A stretch of 64,000 nucleotides of DNA, taken from the NCBI RefSeq assembly GCF_052064335.1, contig NZ_JBQHVU010000014.1:8802-72801 (forward strand). The letters run 5' to 3'. Source of the DNA: Weimeria sp002480925. GTDB lineage: Bacteria; Bacillota; Clostridia; Lachnospirales; Lachnospiraceae. Numbering within the stretch: the stretch's first letter is position 1; every line of letters begins with the position of its first letter. A model generated the notes under the pieces. The model saw only the letters and a list, made by a program, of their open reading frames with translations. It was not told where the DNA came from and made no database searches. The translations under genes were made by a program, and so were the position numbers. Below, piece after piece: positions 9,101-16,794 of the stretch.

Positions 9101-10598
9101 GGCGCTTAAGAATTCCCTTACTGATATCAACCCGTCATTTAAGATGATAGGAGAATATTCAGGAGGAGGCTACGCCTCAAACGGCATGACCCTTGGCAGC
9201 GGAGCCATGGACTCGGATCTTGACTTTGATTTCAACGACTGGGCCACCCAGTTCGTAAAGGGATCGGTTTCTGCTACAGAGAGCAATCTTACAGGAAGGA
9301 ACAAGAGACTTGATTCCACCTATCTGACAGGTCAGTTCCTTGGAAGCCATGACGAGGACGGATTCGTATATAAGCTCAGGCAAAATGGAATGAGCGCGTC
9401 AGATGCGCAGGCAGCAGGCCTTGTTGCTGCATCTCTTCAGCTTACAGCAAAGGGACAGCCTGTGATCTATTATGGCGAGGAGATAGGACAGTCAGGCGCA
9501 AATAATTATCCTTATCAGGACAACAGATATGATCTCGACTGGTCAAAGGCCAATGACAGCAATCCTGTATTCGCACATTACAAGAAAATGCTGTCTATAC
9601 GTAACAGATTTACTGATGTCTATGCACGTGGAGACAGGAAGACGATCGAGGCAAATGACAGCAAGGGCTACGATGTCTTTACCAGAAGCTATGATGGCAC
9701 CACTCTTTACAATGTGCTGAATACAAGAAATGCTGCACAGCCGGTTGTGATCAGTGGATTAGCGCCAAACGGAGTTTATACTGATCTCTACAGCGGAAAG
9801 ACTATGACAGCTGATGCGAGCGGCAGTCTCACGGTAAACCTTCCTGCATCATCTGACGGCGGTACAGTGATCTTTGGAAAAAAGGTATCAGGGAACTCAT
9901 CATCTGGCGCTGGATCTGCTTCTGGATCTGGATCTACTTCTGGATCTGGTTCTGCATCCGGCTCATCTCAGGGAAGCTCCTCTGCTTCAGAAGGCAGCTC
10001 TGAGAGCAAGCCAGATGAAGACGGAAAACAGGATAAGCCATCATCTGATCAGAAGTCATATTCCCTTGAAGGCGATGCTGCTAGCGGCAGTCTGGTAATA
10101 AAGGATAAGACTGGAAAGACAGTAACAGATCAGATAGTCGAGATAGACGGAAAGAAATATGCTACAGACAAGGATGGCAGTGTCGCTGTTAACAGATCTG
10201 TAAAGATCGATGGCAGGAAGTATGTCGCAACGAAGGACGGTACTCTTGCGACAAAGGGGCTTGTAAAGGTCGGAAAGAAGACCTTCGTAGTAAAGAAGGA
10301 TCAGACTGTCGCCTCGGCTTCAACTGTAAAGATCGGAAAGTACACCTATGTCGCATGCAAGGATGGCCTTTTAGCAAGGAAGACCATAGTAAAGACTTCT
10401 GATGGAACAAGGTACTATGCTGACAAGAATGGCCGGATCGTAAAGAAAAAGGTCGTTAGCGTAAAAGGAAAGAAGTATTACACTGATTCCAAGGGACGTA
10501 TAGTAACCACAAAGTGGGTCAGGGTTGGAAAGAAGAAATACTACTGCTCCAAGAGCGGCAGGATAACAAAGACTGTTAAGATTTCAAAGAAGAAATAA
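6108..10598 (+). CDS. Large secreted multi-domain GH13 alpha-amylase / pullulanase-like enzyme with cell-wall repeats
   Basis: Exported starch-degrading enzyme of 1496 aa. Start is TTG at 6108, six bases after AAGGAGG. Residues 1-40 are a signal peptide (LLGLILALAMAVTLLPG). Several beta-rich starch-binding-like modules follow: a CBM26-like piece near 140, an X25/SusE-like piece from about 169, a CBM41-like piece from about 364 (INFYNQDWDVTKSDIYIW) and another near 465. The GH13 barrel runs from about 777 to 1255 with DMVVNHAG, nucleophile Asp987 in FRVDTVKH, acid/base Glu1016 in MIGEYSG and Asp1082 in GSHDEDG. A Ser/Gly linker (about 1262-1318) leads to C-terminal KYYTDSKGRI-type repeats (about 1335-1496), probably for wall attachment. 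Exact specificity (amylase or amylopullulanase) is open. Confidence 0.9.
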   Translation: MKRGNETGKVRSRLLGLILALAMAVTLLPGTLLSGIAATEGASKGIRLYIKLVDGQTAKSVYVNSWGGEVESDSTNAKVPTGWGTTKVYGLLSDGVSGFGYVDLTSDKLEGMQLVTLDNSGTAKTQADIWNPAVLKAGVDKVYYDQKTAKWYKDQSLTEEIKAAEVKNVFVLAGTLPGAGWKASASDNEANTFKAAEENKFSISYELSAGKYEFKVLQDPDNKGWKLPWNVQGLKTGDGGNSILTVDKPSKLTLSLDATDTDKKVNVSLAGIKSLVFDSQPAQVVAGETVSLDTDAVYYNGSDDKGEQVKVSYTLEDGVRGASITDGNLSVDKDFSDDSVTVVAAYGDYTQKVTIPVVAKEYKVKINFYNQDWDVTKSDIYIWKVGSSSQNTTVALSGTVEDKENGITWASGTVTLPYNELGLIARKTAGTWAAGQDGDHSFTIPEDKTEITLWYVFGKDPVTEKPEVETHASRYLDFTYTNTAAKKPFFYSWSINDTTKFLLDKQEDGSWHKRIKIPYGVTDVKFVLGLDDSASDWVKDGGDHEISFTADQNLIFVRLDKGSEPVLSAPLNKGYEIDTAKKKVNYYYRDDQALLDDSLSSKKISLEIEGKSSIDLTYDQADKRFEGSAPLEEGRTKYRYSVDGKALTDAFNENRTDDGYSYFDYYRPDITVKAVSDKGSLNYNTNDVIRLIVDQKNISETNPKAEIKSAYVDASALGAGKRQIDPDNLAVTIACTEDIKEGSYELPVSVIDQFGNSYSTTVTEKVTKRTKSGAADDFDWDEATIYFMVTDRFFDGDSSNDAANDQFLTDEEKKEGITTYGKNAGLYHGGDFKGIENKLDYLKDLGINTIWITPVVQNIPGVKVGADNHGDDVPYNSAYHGYWASDFTKLNPALGTDADFKSMIDKAHSKGIKIMVDMVVNHAGYGTKSTFGSMLRSGDDIVKGDDQKSSLSDLPDFKTEDKSVRDKLVAWQSAWVEKFGIDYFRVDTVKHVDLATWQALKNSLTDINPSFKMIGEYSGGGYASNGMTLGSGAMDSDLDFDFNDWATQFVKGSVSATESNLTGRNKRLDSTYLTGQFLGSHDEDGFVYKLRQNGMSASDAQAAGLVAASLQLTAKGQPVIYYGEEIGQSGANNYPYQDNRYDLDWSKANDSNPVFAHYKKMLSIRNRFTDVYARGDRKTIEANDSKGYDVFTRSYDGTTLYNVLNTRNAAQPVVISGLAPNGVYTDLYSGKTMTADASGSLTVNLPASSDGGTVIFGKKVSGNSSSGAGSASGSGSTSGSGSASGSSQGSSSASEGSSESKPDEDGKQDKPSSDQKSYSLEGDAASGSLVIKDKTGKTVTDQIVEIDGKKYATDKDGSVAVNRSVKIDGRKYVATKDGTLATKGLVKVGKKTFVVKKDQTVASASTVKIGKYTYVACKDGLLARKTIVKTSDGTRYYADKNGRIVKKKVVSVKGKKYYTDSKGRIVTTKWVRVGKKKYYCSKSGRITKTVKISKKK

Positions 10599-10627
10599 GT
10601 CAGAATAAAAGCAACTGACATGAAAGA

Positions 10628-10657
10628 AATCGCCCGGGATTTCCCGGGTGATTTTTT
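10628..10657 (+). terminator. Intrinsic terminator of the amylase gene
   Basis: ATCGCCCGGGA pairs with TCCCGGGTGAT (one G-U pair) around a 1-2 nt loop and is followed by six T. It lies 30 bp after the amylase stop. Confidence 0.85.
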
Positions 10658-10758
10658 GCAGTACAAAAATAAATGATTTCGGTTGTAATAACAACAGACA
10701 TGCGCTGACCTACCTGTTATTATTAACAAAAATATTGCAGGTTTCCTGATTATTTTTG

Positions 10759-10787
10759 TAGACTTTTTACAGAATCTAAAGTATAAT
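10759..10787 (+). promoter_or_regulatory. Probable sigma-A promoter of asrABC
   Basis: TAGACT (10759-10764), a 17-bp spacer and TATAAT (10782-10787), about 50 bp before the asrA start. Confidence 0.55.
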
Positions 10788-10838
10788 TAACTGAAGACTT
10801 GTGAATTTTGCAGAGTATTAAAAGGAAAAGGTATGTAG

Positions 10839-11858
10839 ATGGGTTATATTTTAACAAAAGAAGATTTTGATCAGGTGATCAGAAATCTCCTGAAATCCTA
10901 TCGGATATTTGCGCCGGTAAGAAGGAAAGGTGCCGGGAGATTTACAGATGTGGATGCTGTGATCTATGATGAGATCACAGAGGGGACTCAGATAGAACTG
11001 GAGGCTAAGTCTGACTATTCGGCCAAGGAGTTTTTGCTGCCTCTGTCCGAGACCCTGTTTTATTTTACCGAGCAGGAAGTCAAGGAAGCAGATCTGGATA
11101 AGAGACCAGTTCTCTTTTTCGCCAGAAGCTGTGATCTAAACGCCATAAGGAGGACGGACCAGATCTATCTGGCAAACGGTGACGCAAGGGATCCTTTCTA
11201 TCAGAGGAGACGGGATCTGATAAGGTATGTCCTGATCGGATGTCCACAGTCCTATGAGAACTGCTTCTGCGTTTCCATGGATTCAAACAGATGGGATGGA
11301 GATTATGTTTTCTCAGTAGAGTACTCCGATGGACAGATCCGATCGGATGTAGCCGATGACAGCTTTGATGGCTTTTTTGCTCAGGTCTCTGGACTGGAAA
11401 AGGCAAGCGTCTCGCCAGCCTATGTTACGGAGAACAAGGTAAAGGTCGATATTCCTGACCAGATACCGGCAAGTGTGATAAAGAGCGATCTCTGGGATGA
11501 ATACACTACCCGCTGCATCAACTGCGGCAGATGCAATTTCGTCTGTCCTACCTGTACCTGCTTTACAATGCAGGATGTCTATTATTCAGACAATGGCAGG
11601 GCAGGAGAAAGACGCAGGGTAGCGGCATCATGCATGGTAGACGGTTATACCGATGTGGCCGGAGGCGGATCCTACCGCAAGAAAAACGGAGAGAGGATGC
11701 GTTTCAAGGTTCTGCACAAGATATCAGATTTCAAGAAGAGATTTGGATATCAGATGTGCGTTGGCTGCGGCAGATGCGATGATGTCTGCCCGGAGTACAT
11801 ATCCTTTACCAATATCATCAAAAAGGTAAGCAGGGAAAGCAGGGAGGTGGAGTCATGA
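10839..11858 (+). CDS. asrA: Anaerobic sulfite reductase subunit A
   Basis: Iron-sulfur electron-transfer subunit of the dissimilatory-type AsrABC complex that reduces sulfite to sulfide in anaerobes. The C-terminal third carries two ferredoxin-like clusters: CINCGRCNFVCPTCTC at about 227-242 and CVGCGRCDDVCPEY at about 307-320. The N-terminal part starting MGYILTKEDFDQVI matches the family. Length 339 aa is normal. Its stop overlaps the start of asrB by 4 bp. Electrons would pass from AsrB (NADH, FAD) through AsrA to the siroheme subunit AsrC. Confidence 0.95.
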   Translation: MGYILTKEDFDQVIRNLLKSYRIFAPVRRKGAGRFTDVDAVIYDEITEGTQIELEAKSDYSAKEFLLPLSETLFYFTEQEVKEADLDKRPVLFFARSCDLNAIRRTDQIYLANGDARDPFYQRRRDLIRYVLIGCPQSYENCFCVSMDSNRWDGDYVFSVEYSDGQIRSDVADDSFDGFFAQVSGLEKASVSPAYVTENKVKVDIPDQIPASVIKSDLWDEYTTRCINCGRCNFVCPTCTCFTMQDVYYSDNGRAGERRRVAASCMVDGYTDVAGGGSYRKKNGERMRFKVLHKISDFKKRFGYQMCVGCGRCDDVCPEYISFTNIIKKVSRESREVES

Positions 11859-12649
11859 CGAGTACTAATCCTTATCTTCCATTCACATCTGAGATACTTG
11901 ATGTGATAAAGCATACAGTCAAGGAATATACCTTCAGAATGGCCTTTCGTGGTGATGTGCGCCCGGGGCAGTTCTTCGAGGTCTCGATGCCTAAGTATGG
12001 AGAGGCTCCTATCTCTGTGAGCGGGATAGGTGACGGCTTTGTGGACCTTACTATAAGAAGGGTCGGCAGGGTTACAAATGAGGTCTTTGAGAAATACAAG
12101 GGCAGTTCTCTTTTCCTGAGAGGACCATACGGCAATGGATTCGATGTGGACCTCTACAGGGACAGTGAGGTCGTTGTAGTAGCAGGTGGTACAGGAGTTT
12201 CTCCGGTGAGAGGGGTGATCCATGCCATAAGCCAGATGCCTGATGCAGCGGATAAGTATGTGATCTGCGGCTTTAAGTCGCCGTCGGATATGCTCTTTCG
12301 GGATGATCTTAAAGACTGGGACAATAAGCTTAATCTGATACTGACGGTTGATTCGGCGCCGGAGGGATATGCAGGAAACACAGGGCTTGTGACGAAATAT
12401 ATAGCTGACCTGTCTCTTAGGGATCCGTCGAAGGCTAAGGCAGTCGTAGTCGGACCACCTCCTATGATGAAGTTTACCATAATAGAGCTTCAGAAAAAGG
12501 GATTTAGGGATTGCAATATAACTGTCTCTCATGAGAGAAAGATGTGCTGCGGCCTGGGCAAGTGTGGCCACTGCAGGGTTAACGATACCTATATCTGCCT
12601 TGACGGGCCGGTGTTTAACTACGAAAAGGCAAAGAATTTTGCGGATTAA
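11855..12649 (+). CDS. asrB: Anaerobic sulfite reductase subunit B (FAD/NAD, 2Fe-2S)
   Basis: Reductase subunit that takes electrons from NAD(P)H. It has a ferredoxin-reductase-like FAD-binding barrel (about 1-100), an NAD-binding half with VVVAGGTGVSPVRGV and the C-terminal 2Fe-2S cluster CGLGKCGHCRVNDTYIC, as in dihydroorotate dehydrogenase electron-transfer proteins. Length 264 aa. It overlaps asrA by ATGA and is followed 12 bp later by asrC, consistent with one tightly coupled operon. Confidence 0.95.
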   Translation: MTSTNPYLPFTSEILDVIKHTVKEYTFRMAFRGDVRPGQFFEVSMPKYGEAPISVSGIGDGFVDLTIRRVGRVTNEVFEKYKGSSLFLRGPYGNGFDVDLYRDSEVVVVAGGTGVSPVRGVIHAISQMPDAADKYVICGFKSPSDMLFRDDLKDWDNKLNLILTVDSAPEGYAGNTGLVTKYIADLSLRDPSKAKAVVVGPPPMMKFTIIELQKKGFRDCNITVSHERKMCCGLGKCGHCRVNDTYICLDGPVFNYEKAKNFAD

Positions 12650-12661
12650 GGGAGGCATTTG

Positions 12662-13648
12662 ATGGGAAATCTTGATGTAAATGTACCAAAGCTTAAGAAA
12701 AACGCTTTTCGCTATTCCAAGGTCCGCGGAGAGACAGCCTCTAGAATAAGGATCCCCGGAGGAGTGATCGATGCTAAGTCTATGGCCAGAGTAGTGGAGA
12801 TAGCTGAGAAGTACGGGACAGGAGAGATCGATATAACAAACCGCCAGGGCATAGAGATACCTGGAATAAGACTTGAGGATGTGGATAAGGTAAATGCCTG
12901 TGTCCAGGAGATAATTGATGCTCTTCATATAAACCAGACCGAGAAGAAAGCCGGTTATCCTGCATCCGGGACCAGAAATGTGATAGCCTGTCCGGGAGCC
13001 AGGCTTTGTCCATTCGGCTGCTATGACACTACAGCCTTCGCCAAAAGGATGGAGAAGGAGATCTATCCTAACGACCGTCATGTAAAGGTGGCTTTTACGG
13101 GCTGCTCCAATGACTGTGCAAAGGTAAGGCTTGCCGATTTCGGGGTGATGGGTATGACAGAGCCTCAGTATGATAAGGATCGCTGTGTTGCTTGCGGAGC
13201 CTGCGTGAACTATTGCAGGAGACGTTCCGTCGGAGCTCTTTCTCTGGTAAATGGCAAGGTAGTAAGGGATACAGCCAAATGCATAGGCTGCGGAGTATGT
13301 GTGACCTACTGTCCTACAAGAGCCTGGACCAGGAGCAGAGAACACTATTTCAGACTTGTTCTCCTGGGACGCACAGGCAAGAAGAATCCGCGTCTGGCCG
13401 AGGACTTCATCAAATGGGCAGATGAGGAAAGCATCATAAAGATAGTAAAGAATACCTATGCCTATATAGAGGAATACATAGATCAAGATGCAGTAGAGCA
13501 CAAGGAGCATATAGGCTACATAGTGGACCGTACAGGCTTTGACGAATTCAGGAAATGGATCTTCGAGGGAGTTGAGCTGGGGCCAAAGGCAGAGGTAAAC
13601 GAGAGGGTTTACTGGGGCGGAAGACACTATGACAGGTACGGCGGATAA
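12662..13648 (+). CDS. asrC: Anaerobic sulfite reductase subunit C (siroheme)
   Basis: Catalytic subunit reducing sulfite to sulfide. Siroheme/4Fe-4S ligands are seen in CPGARLCPFGCYDT and FTGCSNDCAKVRLADFG; two additional ferredoxin clusters follow, CVACGACVNYCRR and CIGCGVCVTYCPT. I chose ATG at 12662, eight bases after GGGAGG, rather than the TTG three bases earlier. About 328 aa, normal for the family. The three asr genes together are the standard set for anaerobic sulfite reduction. Confidence 0.95.
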   Translation: MGNLDVNVPKLKKNAFRYSKVRGETASRIRIPGGVIDAKSMARVVEIAEKYGTGEIDITNRQGIEIPGIRLEDVDKVNACVQEIIDALHINQTEKKAGYPASGTRNVIACPGARLCPFGCYDTTAFAKRMEKEIYPNDRHVKVAFTGCSNDCAKVRLADFGVMGMTEPQYDKDRCVACGACVNYCRRRSVGALSLVNGKVVRDTAKCIGCGVCVTYCPTRAWTRSREHYFRLVLLGRTGKKNPRLAEDFIKWADEESIIKIVKNTYAYIEEYIDQDAVEHKEHIGYIVDRTGFDEFRKWIFEGVELGPKAEVNERVYWGGRHYDRYGG

Positions 13649-13669
13649 ATATCATCCGAACAGATACTG

Positions 13670-13700
13670 CAGGTCTGCTGACAAGCGGGCCTGTTTTTTT
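13670..13700 (+). terminator. Intrinsic terminator after asrC
   Basis: CAGGTCTGCT and AAGCGGGCCTG pair through a 10-bp stem with G-U wobbles and are followed by seven T, 21 bp after the asrC stop. Confidence 0.8.
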
Positions 13701-13770
13701 AGAAAAAGAAGCTGTCAATTTCACTTTCTCTTGTGGTAAAATGTGGCTGAATAGATAAGGAGGTAGCCAA

Positions 13771-14262
13771 ATGCATAATAAACCGGATCCTAAGGATATG
13801 ATAAAAAAGGGCAGAGGCTTTTTTGCAGAGTTTCGGGAGTTCATAACGAAGGGAAATGTGATGGATATGGCTGTCGGCGTGATTATCGGGGCAGCATTCC
13901 AGAATATCATCAATTCACTTGTGAATGATATACTGATGCCTGTGATATCAAAGGTCACAGGCGGAGTGGATTTCACGAACTGGTTTATAAGCCTTGACGG
14001 AAGTCATTACAAAACGCTTGCACAGGCAAAGAAGGCAGGAGCAGCAACCGTAAACTACGGAACCTTTCTTACCTATGTGATCAACTTCATTCTGATGGCT
14101 CTTGTGATCTTCGTAATGGTAAAGATCGTAAACAGGATCCGGACCACAGTCGAGAGGGAAAAAGAGGCTTCTGCCCCGGACACAAAGGAATGCCCGTATT
14201 GCAGAAGCCGTATACCGATCGCTGCAGTAAGATGTCCTTACTGTACATCCGAGATAGAATAG
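13771..14262 (+). CDS. mscL: Large-conductance mechanosensitive channel with C-terminal zinc ribbon
   Basis: Inner-membrane pressure-relief channel. The start AAGGAGGTAGCCAA precedes ATG. The cytoplasmic N-helix and first membrane helix (FREFITKGNVMDMAVGVIIGAAF) and second helix (YVINFILMALVIFVMVKIV) are typical MscL. At 163 aa it is longer than usual because residues about 138-163 add CPYCRSRIPIAAVRCPYC, a four-Cys zinc-ribbon-like tail. Several Firmicute MscL proteins carry a similar tail; its role is not known to me. Convergent with the cupin gene, only 3 bp between stops. Confidence 0.93.
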   Translation: MHNKPDPKDMIKKGRGFFAEFREFITKGNVMDMAVGVIIGAAFQNIINSLVNDILMPVISKVTGGVDFTNWFISLDGSHYKTLAQAKKAGAATVNYGTFLTYVINFILMALVIFVMVKIVNRIRTTVEREKEASAPDTKECPYCRSRIPIAAVRCPYCTSEIE

Positions 14263-14265
14263 CTC

Positions 14266-14925
14266 TTATTCAAGAGTCAGGAGCAGTGCCATCTTGAAGC
14301 GCTTTGTAGCCTTTACGAAGTGCCTGCCCTGCTTTGCGAAGTGGAAGTTTTCTCCAGCCTTTATAGGGTGCTCCTTACCCTCGTAGCCGATCAGGCCACT
14401 GCCATCGAGTGCAAAGATCAGGGCCTCGCCAGGGGCTGCATGCTCAGGCAGGGAGCAGCCCTCGTCAAAGGACATTACGACAAACTTCATTTTGTCATTG
14501 TTTACTATATCCATATTTACGATCCGTCCTGATGCATAGGGAACCAGATCAGCGAGCTTAAACACCTCGCCAGCCTTTATCATATCATTCATTATCTCTT
14601 TCCTCCTGATAGAAACTTCTGTATATACCGCGCCGCCTGAGCTTCTCATTCCAACCGGCTGCTCAGTGGCAGTAAGTATGCATTCGCCGGCGGTAAGCTC
14701 TTTTGCTCCGCCTTTTCCATAGACCTCCATACTGCCGGAGGCTACTATTATCAGCTTGTGATAGGAATATATCTCGGCGCTGATATCAGTGTTTTCTCCC
14801 AGTGAGAAATAGCTGATATCGAACAGACCATTGTAGACAGATTTCGAGATTGTGCAGCCCCTTACAGGCTCGTTATCTGCTGCGATCGAGAAGACCTCAC
14901 CTGTCTTTTCTTTGAAATCACTCAT
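14266..14925 (-). CDS. Two-cupin-domain protein
   Basis: Soluble beta-barrel protein of 219 aa with two cupin halves. The first (about 35-105) includes SYHKLIIVASGSMEVYG and the second (about 140-215) EHAAPGEALIFALDGSGLIGYEGKE split over motif 1, with KAGENFHFAKQGRHFVKA as motif 2. His and Glu metal ligands are present in the second half. The start at 14925 is set by AAAGGAGGTAAG; the upstream longer frame has no ribosome site. Substrate unknown; bicupins of this kind are often metal-dependent sugar or organic-acid enzymes or sensors. Confidence 0.82.
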   Translation of the reverse strand: MSDFKEKTGEVFSIAADNEPVRGCTISKSVYNGLFDISYFSLGENTDISAEIYSYHKLIIVASGSMEVYGKGGAKELTAGECILTATEQPVGMRSSGGAVYTEVSIRRKEIMNDMIKAGEVFKLADLVPYASGRIVNMDIVNNDKMKFVVMSFDEGCSLPEHAAPGEALIFALDGSGLIGYEGKEHPIKAGENFHFAKQGRHFVKATKRFKMALLLTLE

Positions 14926-15012
14926 TGTCTTACCTCCTTTCCATATCTGGATTCTAATACAAGGAGAAAAGAAAATATGTTGTAAAAGCAACAAGAGCAG
15001 AAGAAGGGCCAT

Positions 15013-15041
15013 TTGACAGAGTTATTAAAATCATGTAAACT
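15013..15041 (+). promoter_or_regulatory. Sigma-A promoter of putP
   Basis: Consensus TTGACA (15013-15018), 17-bp spacer, TAAACT (15036-15041), 42 bp before the putP start. Confidence 0.7.
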
Positions 15042-15083
15042 ACATAGGCTAGTTTAACCGATTAAAGAAGTAAAGGAGTTTGC

Positions 15084-16616
15084 ATGAGTACAGCGCAGAT
15101 CGGCATGTTTGTCACCATGGTAGTCTATCTGGTGGCTATGATAGGAATGGGTGCCGCTTTTTCGAAAAAGAACAGGACAGTAGGAGATTTTTATCTGGGA
15201 GGAAGGAAGCTGGGACCATTCGTAACAGCTATGAGCGCAGAGGCAAGCGATATGTCGAGCTATCTGCTGATGGGCATACCGGGCCTTGCCTATCTGTCGG
15301 GAATAGCAGATGCCGGATGGACTATTATAGGACTGGCTACCGGTACATATCTCAACTGGCTTATTACAGCAAAGCGCATCAGGAGATATACTGAGGCGAC
15401 AGGCTCTATCACAGTGCCGGCCTTTTTTTCAGACAGATATGCTGACGATAAGAATATCCTGACACTTATCTCGGCCATAATAATCGTAATCTTTTTCGTT
15501 CCATATACAGCAAGCGGCTTCGCAGGCTGCGGCAAGCTGTTTGCAAGCCTTTTCAACACTGACTACCATATAGCCATGATAGTAAGCGCCTGCGTTATCA
15601 TCGGATATACAATGCTTGGAGGATTCCTTGCCGCATCTACGACTGACTTTGTACAGAGTATCATCATGTCGGCAGCTCTTATCATTATCCTGATCTTCGG
15701 CTTTGAAAAGGCAGGAGGTCCGGTTGCAGTCCTTGATAATGCGAAGGGACTGGCCGGCTATTTCTCAATGACAAGGACACATAATGCAGTAAGCAAAGCA
15801 GCGGAGCCCTATGGCTTCATCAGGATCATATCGACACTAGCCTGGGGACTTGGATATTTCGGAATGCCTCATATACTGCTGCGTTTCATGGCAATAGAGG
15901 ATGAAAGGAAGCTTTCGCTTTCTAGAAGAGTTGCAACGATATGGGTGCTTATATCCATGGCCGTTTCAGTCTGCATAGGTATAGTAGGACTGGGAATGTC
16001 TGCAGAGGGAGAGATACCTAAGCTTGTCGGATCCGATTCAGAGACTGTCATAATAAAGATCTCTGATCTGCTTGCACGTCATGGTTTAGGATTTGCGATG
16101 ATAGCGGGAATAGTTCTTTCGGGAATACTGGCCTCTACTATGTCTACGGCAGATTCGCAGCTGCTTTGTGCCTCTTCGTCGATCTCATCGGATATACTGG
16201 TCAAGTGCTTCCATGCAAGGATTTCTGAGAAGAAGCTTATGGCAATAGCAAGAGCCGCTCTTGTCGGGATCGGAATAATAGGAGTGGCGCTGGCCTGGAA
16301 TCCGAACAGCTCTGTATTCCAGATCGTAAGCTTCGCATGGGCTGGCTTCGGGGCTACATTCGGACCGGTCATGATCCTGGCACTTTTCTGGAAAAGATCA
16401 AATAAGAATGGTGCTCTGGCAGGACTTGTTTCCGGAGGCATAATGATCTTTGTCTGGAAGTTTGCGATACGTCCTCTCGGAGGAGCATTTGATATATATG
16501 AGCTTCTGCCGTCATTTGCCGTGGCGCTGCTGTTTGATATCATAGTAAGCCTCTGCACAAAGGCTCCTGATAAAAAAATTACAGAGGTCTTTGAAAAAGT
16601 TGACTCTATGTCTTGA
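15084..16616 (+). CDS. putP: Sodium/proline symporter
   Basis: Sodium:solute symporter family membrane protein, 510 aa with about 13 membrane helices. The signature near the N-terminus, VGDFYLGGRKLGPFVTAMS, followed by EASDMSSYLLMGIPG, matches PutP and includes the residues that bind Na+ and proline. ILSGILASTMSTADSQLL in the middle is the conserved helix 8 region. Ends shortly before the TPP riboswitch of the next gene. Proline is the likely substrate; related pantothenate carriers are less likely because the PutP signature is strong. Confidence 0.92.
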   Translation: MSTAQIGMFVTMVVYLVAMIGMGAAFSKKNRTVGDFYLGGRKLGPFVTAMSAEASDMSSYLLMGIPGLAYLSGIADAGWTIIGLATGTYLNWLITAKRIRRYTEATGSITVPAFFSDRYADDKNILTLISAIIIVIFFVPYTASGFAGCGKLFASLFNTDYHIAMIVSACVIIGYTMLGGFLAASTTDFVQSIIMSAALIIILIFGFEKAGGPVAVLDNAKGLAGYFSMTRTHNAVSKAAEPYGFIRIISTLAWGLGYFGMPHILLRFMAIEDERKLSLSRRVATIWVLISMAVSVCIGIVGLGMSAEGEIPKLVGSDSETVIIKISDLLARHGLGFAMIAGIVLSGILASTMSTADSQLLCASSSISSDILVKCFHARISEKKLMAIARAALVGIGIIGVALAWNPNSSVFQIVSFAWAGFGATFGPVMILALFWKRSNKNGALAGLVSGGIMIFVWKFAIRPLGGAFDIYELLPSFAVALLFDIIVSLCTKAPDKKITEVFEKVDSMS

Positions 16617-16645
16617 AATCTGAGGCTGAATAATATATGCTGATA

Positions 16646-16729
16646 ATATGACCCGGGGCGCTGCATGAGCAGCTGAGAAATATACCCGAGGACCTGATCC
16701 GGATAATGCCGGCGTAGGGAGCGTCATAT
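16646..16729 (+). ncRNA. TPP riboswitch (THI element)
   Basis: Conserved aptamer elements are in order: a P1 stem ATATGAC/GTCATAT at the ends, GGGGCGCTGCATGAGCAG with CTGAGA, ACCCGAGGACCTGATC, GGATAATGCC and GGCGTAGGGAGC. It sits directly between putP and thiC and is followed by an intrinsic terminator, so it should switch off thiC transcription when thiamine pyrophosphate is bound. Confidence 0.96.
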
Positions 16730-16744
16730 AAAGGTGCTTTTATG

Positions 16745-16775
16745 CGGATATCCTGATCAGAGGATATCCGTTTTT
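16745..16775 (+). terminator. Riboswitch-controlled terminator upstream of thiC
   Basis: CGGATATCCT and AGGATATCCG form a perfect 10-bp stem around GATCAG, followed by TTTTT, 20 bp before the thiC start. As it precedes the gene, it is the expression platform of the TPP riboswitch. Confidence 0.92.
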
Positions 16776-16794
16776 ATATTGGAGGAAAGATCAA

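Noticed and set aside
11750..13627. A 625-codon open frame on the minus strand opposite asrB and asrC
   Set aside because: It lies entirely antisense to two well-supported enzymes, has a composition rich in Cys, His, Tyr and Arg typical of reverse-frame shadows, and no ribosome site.
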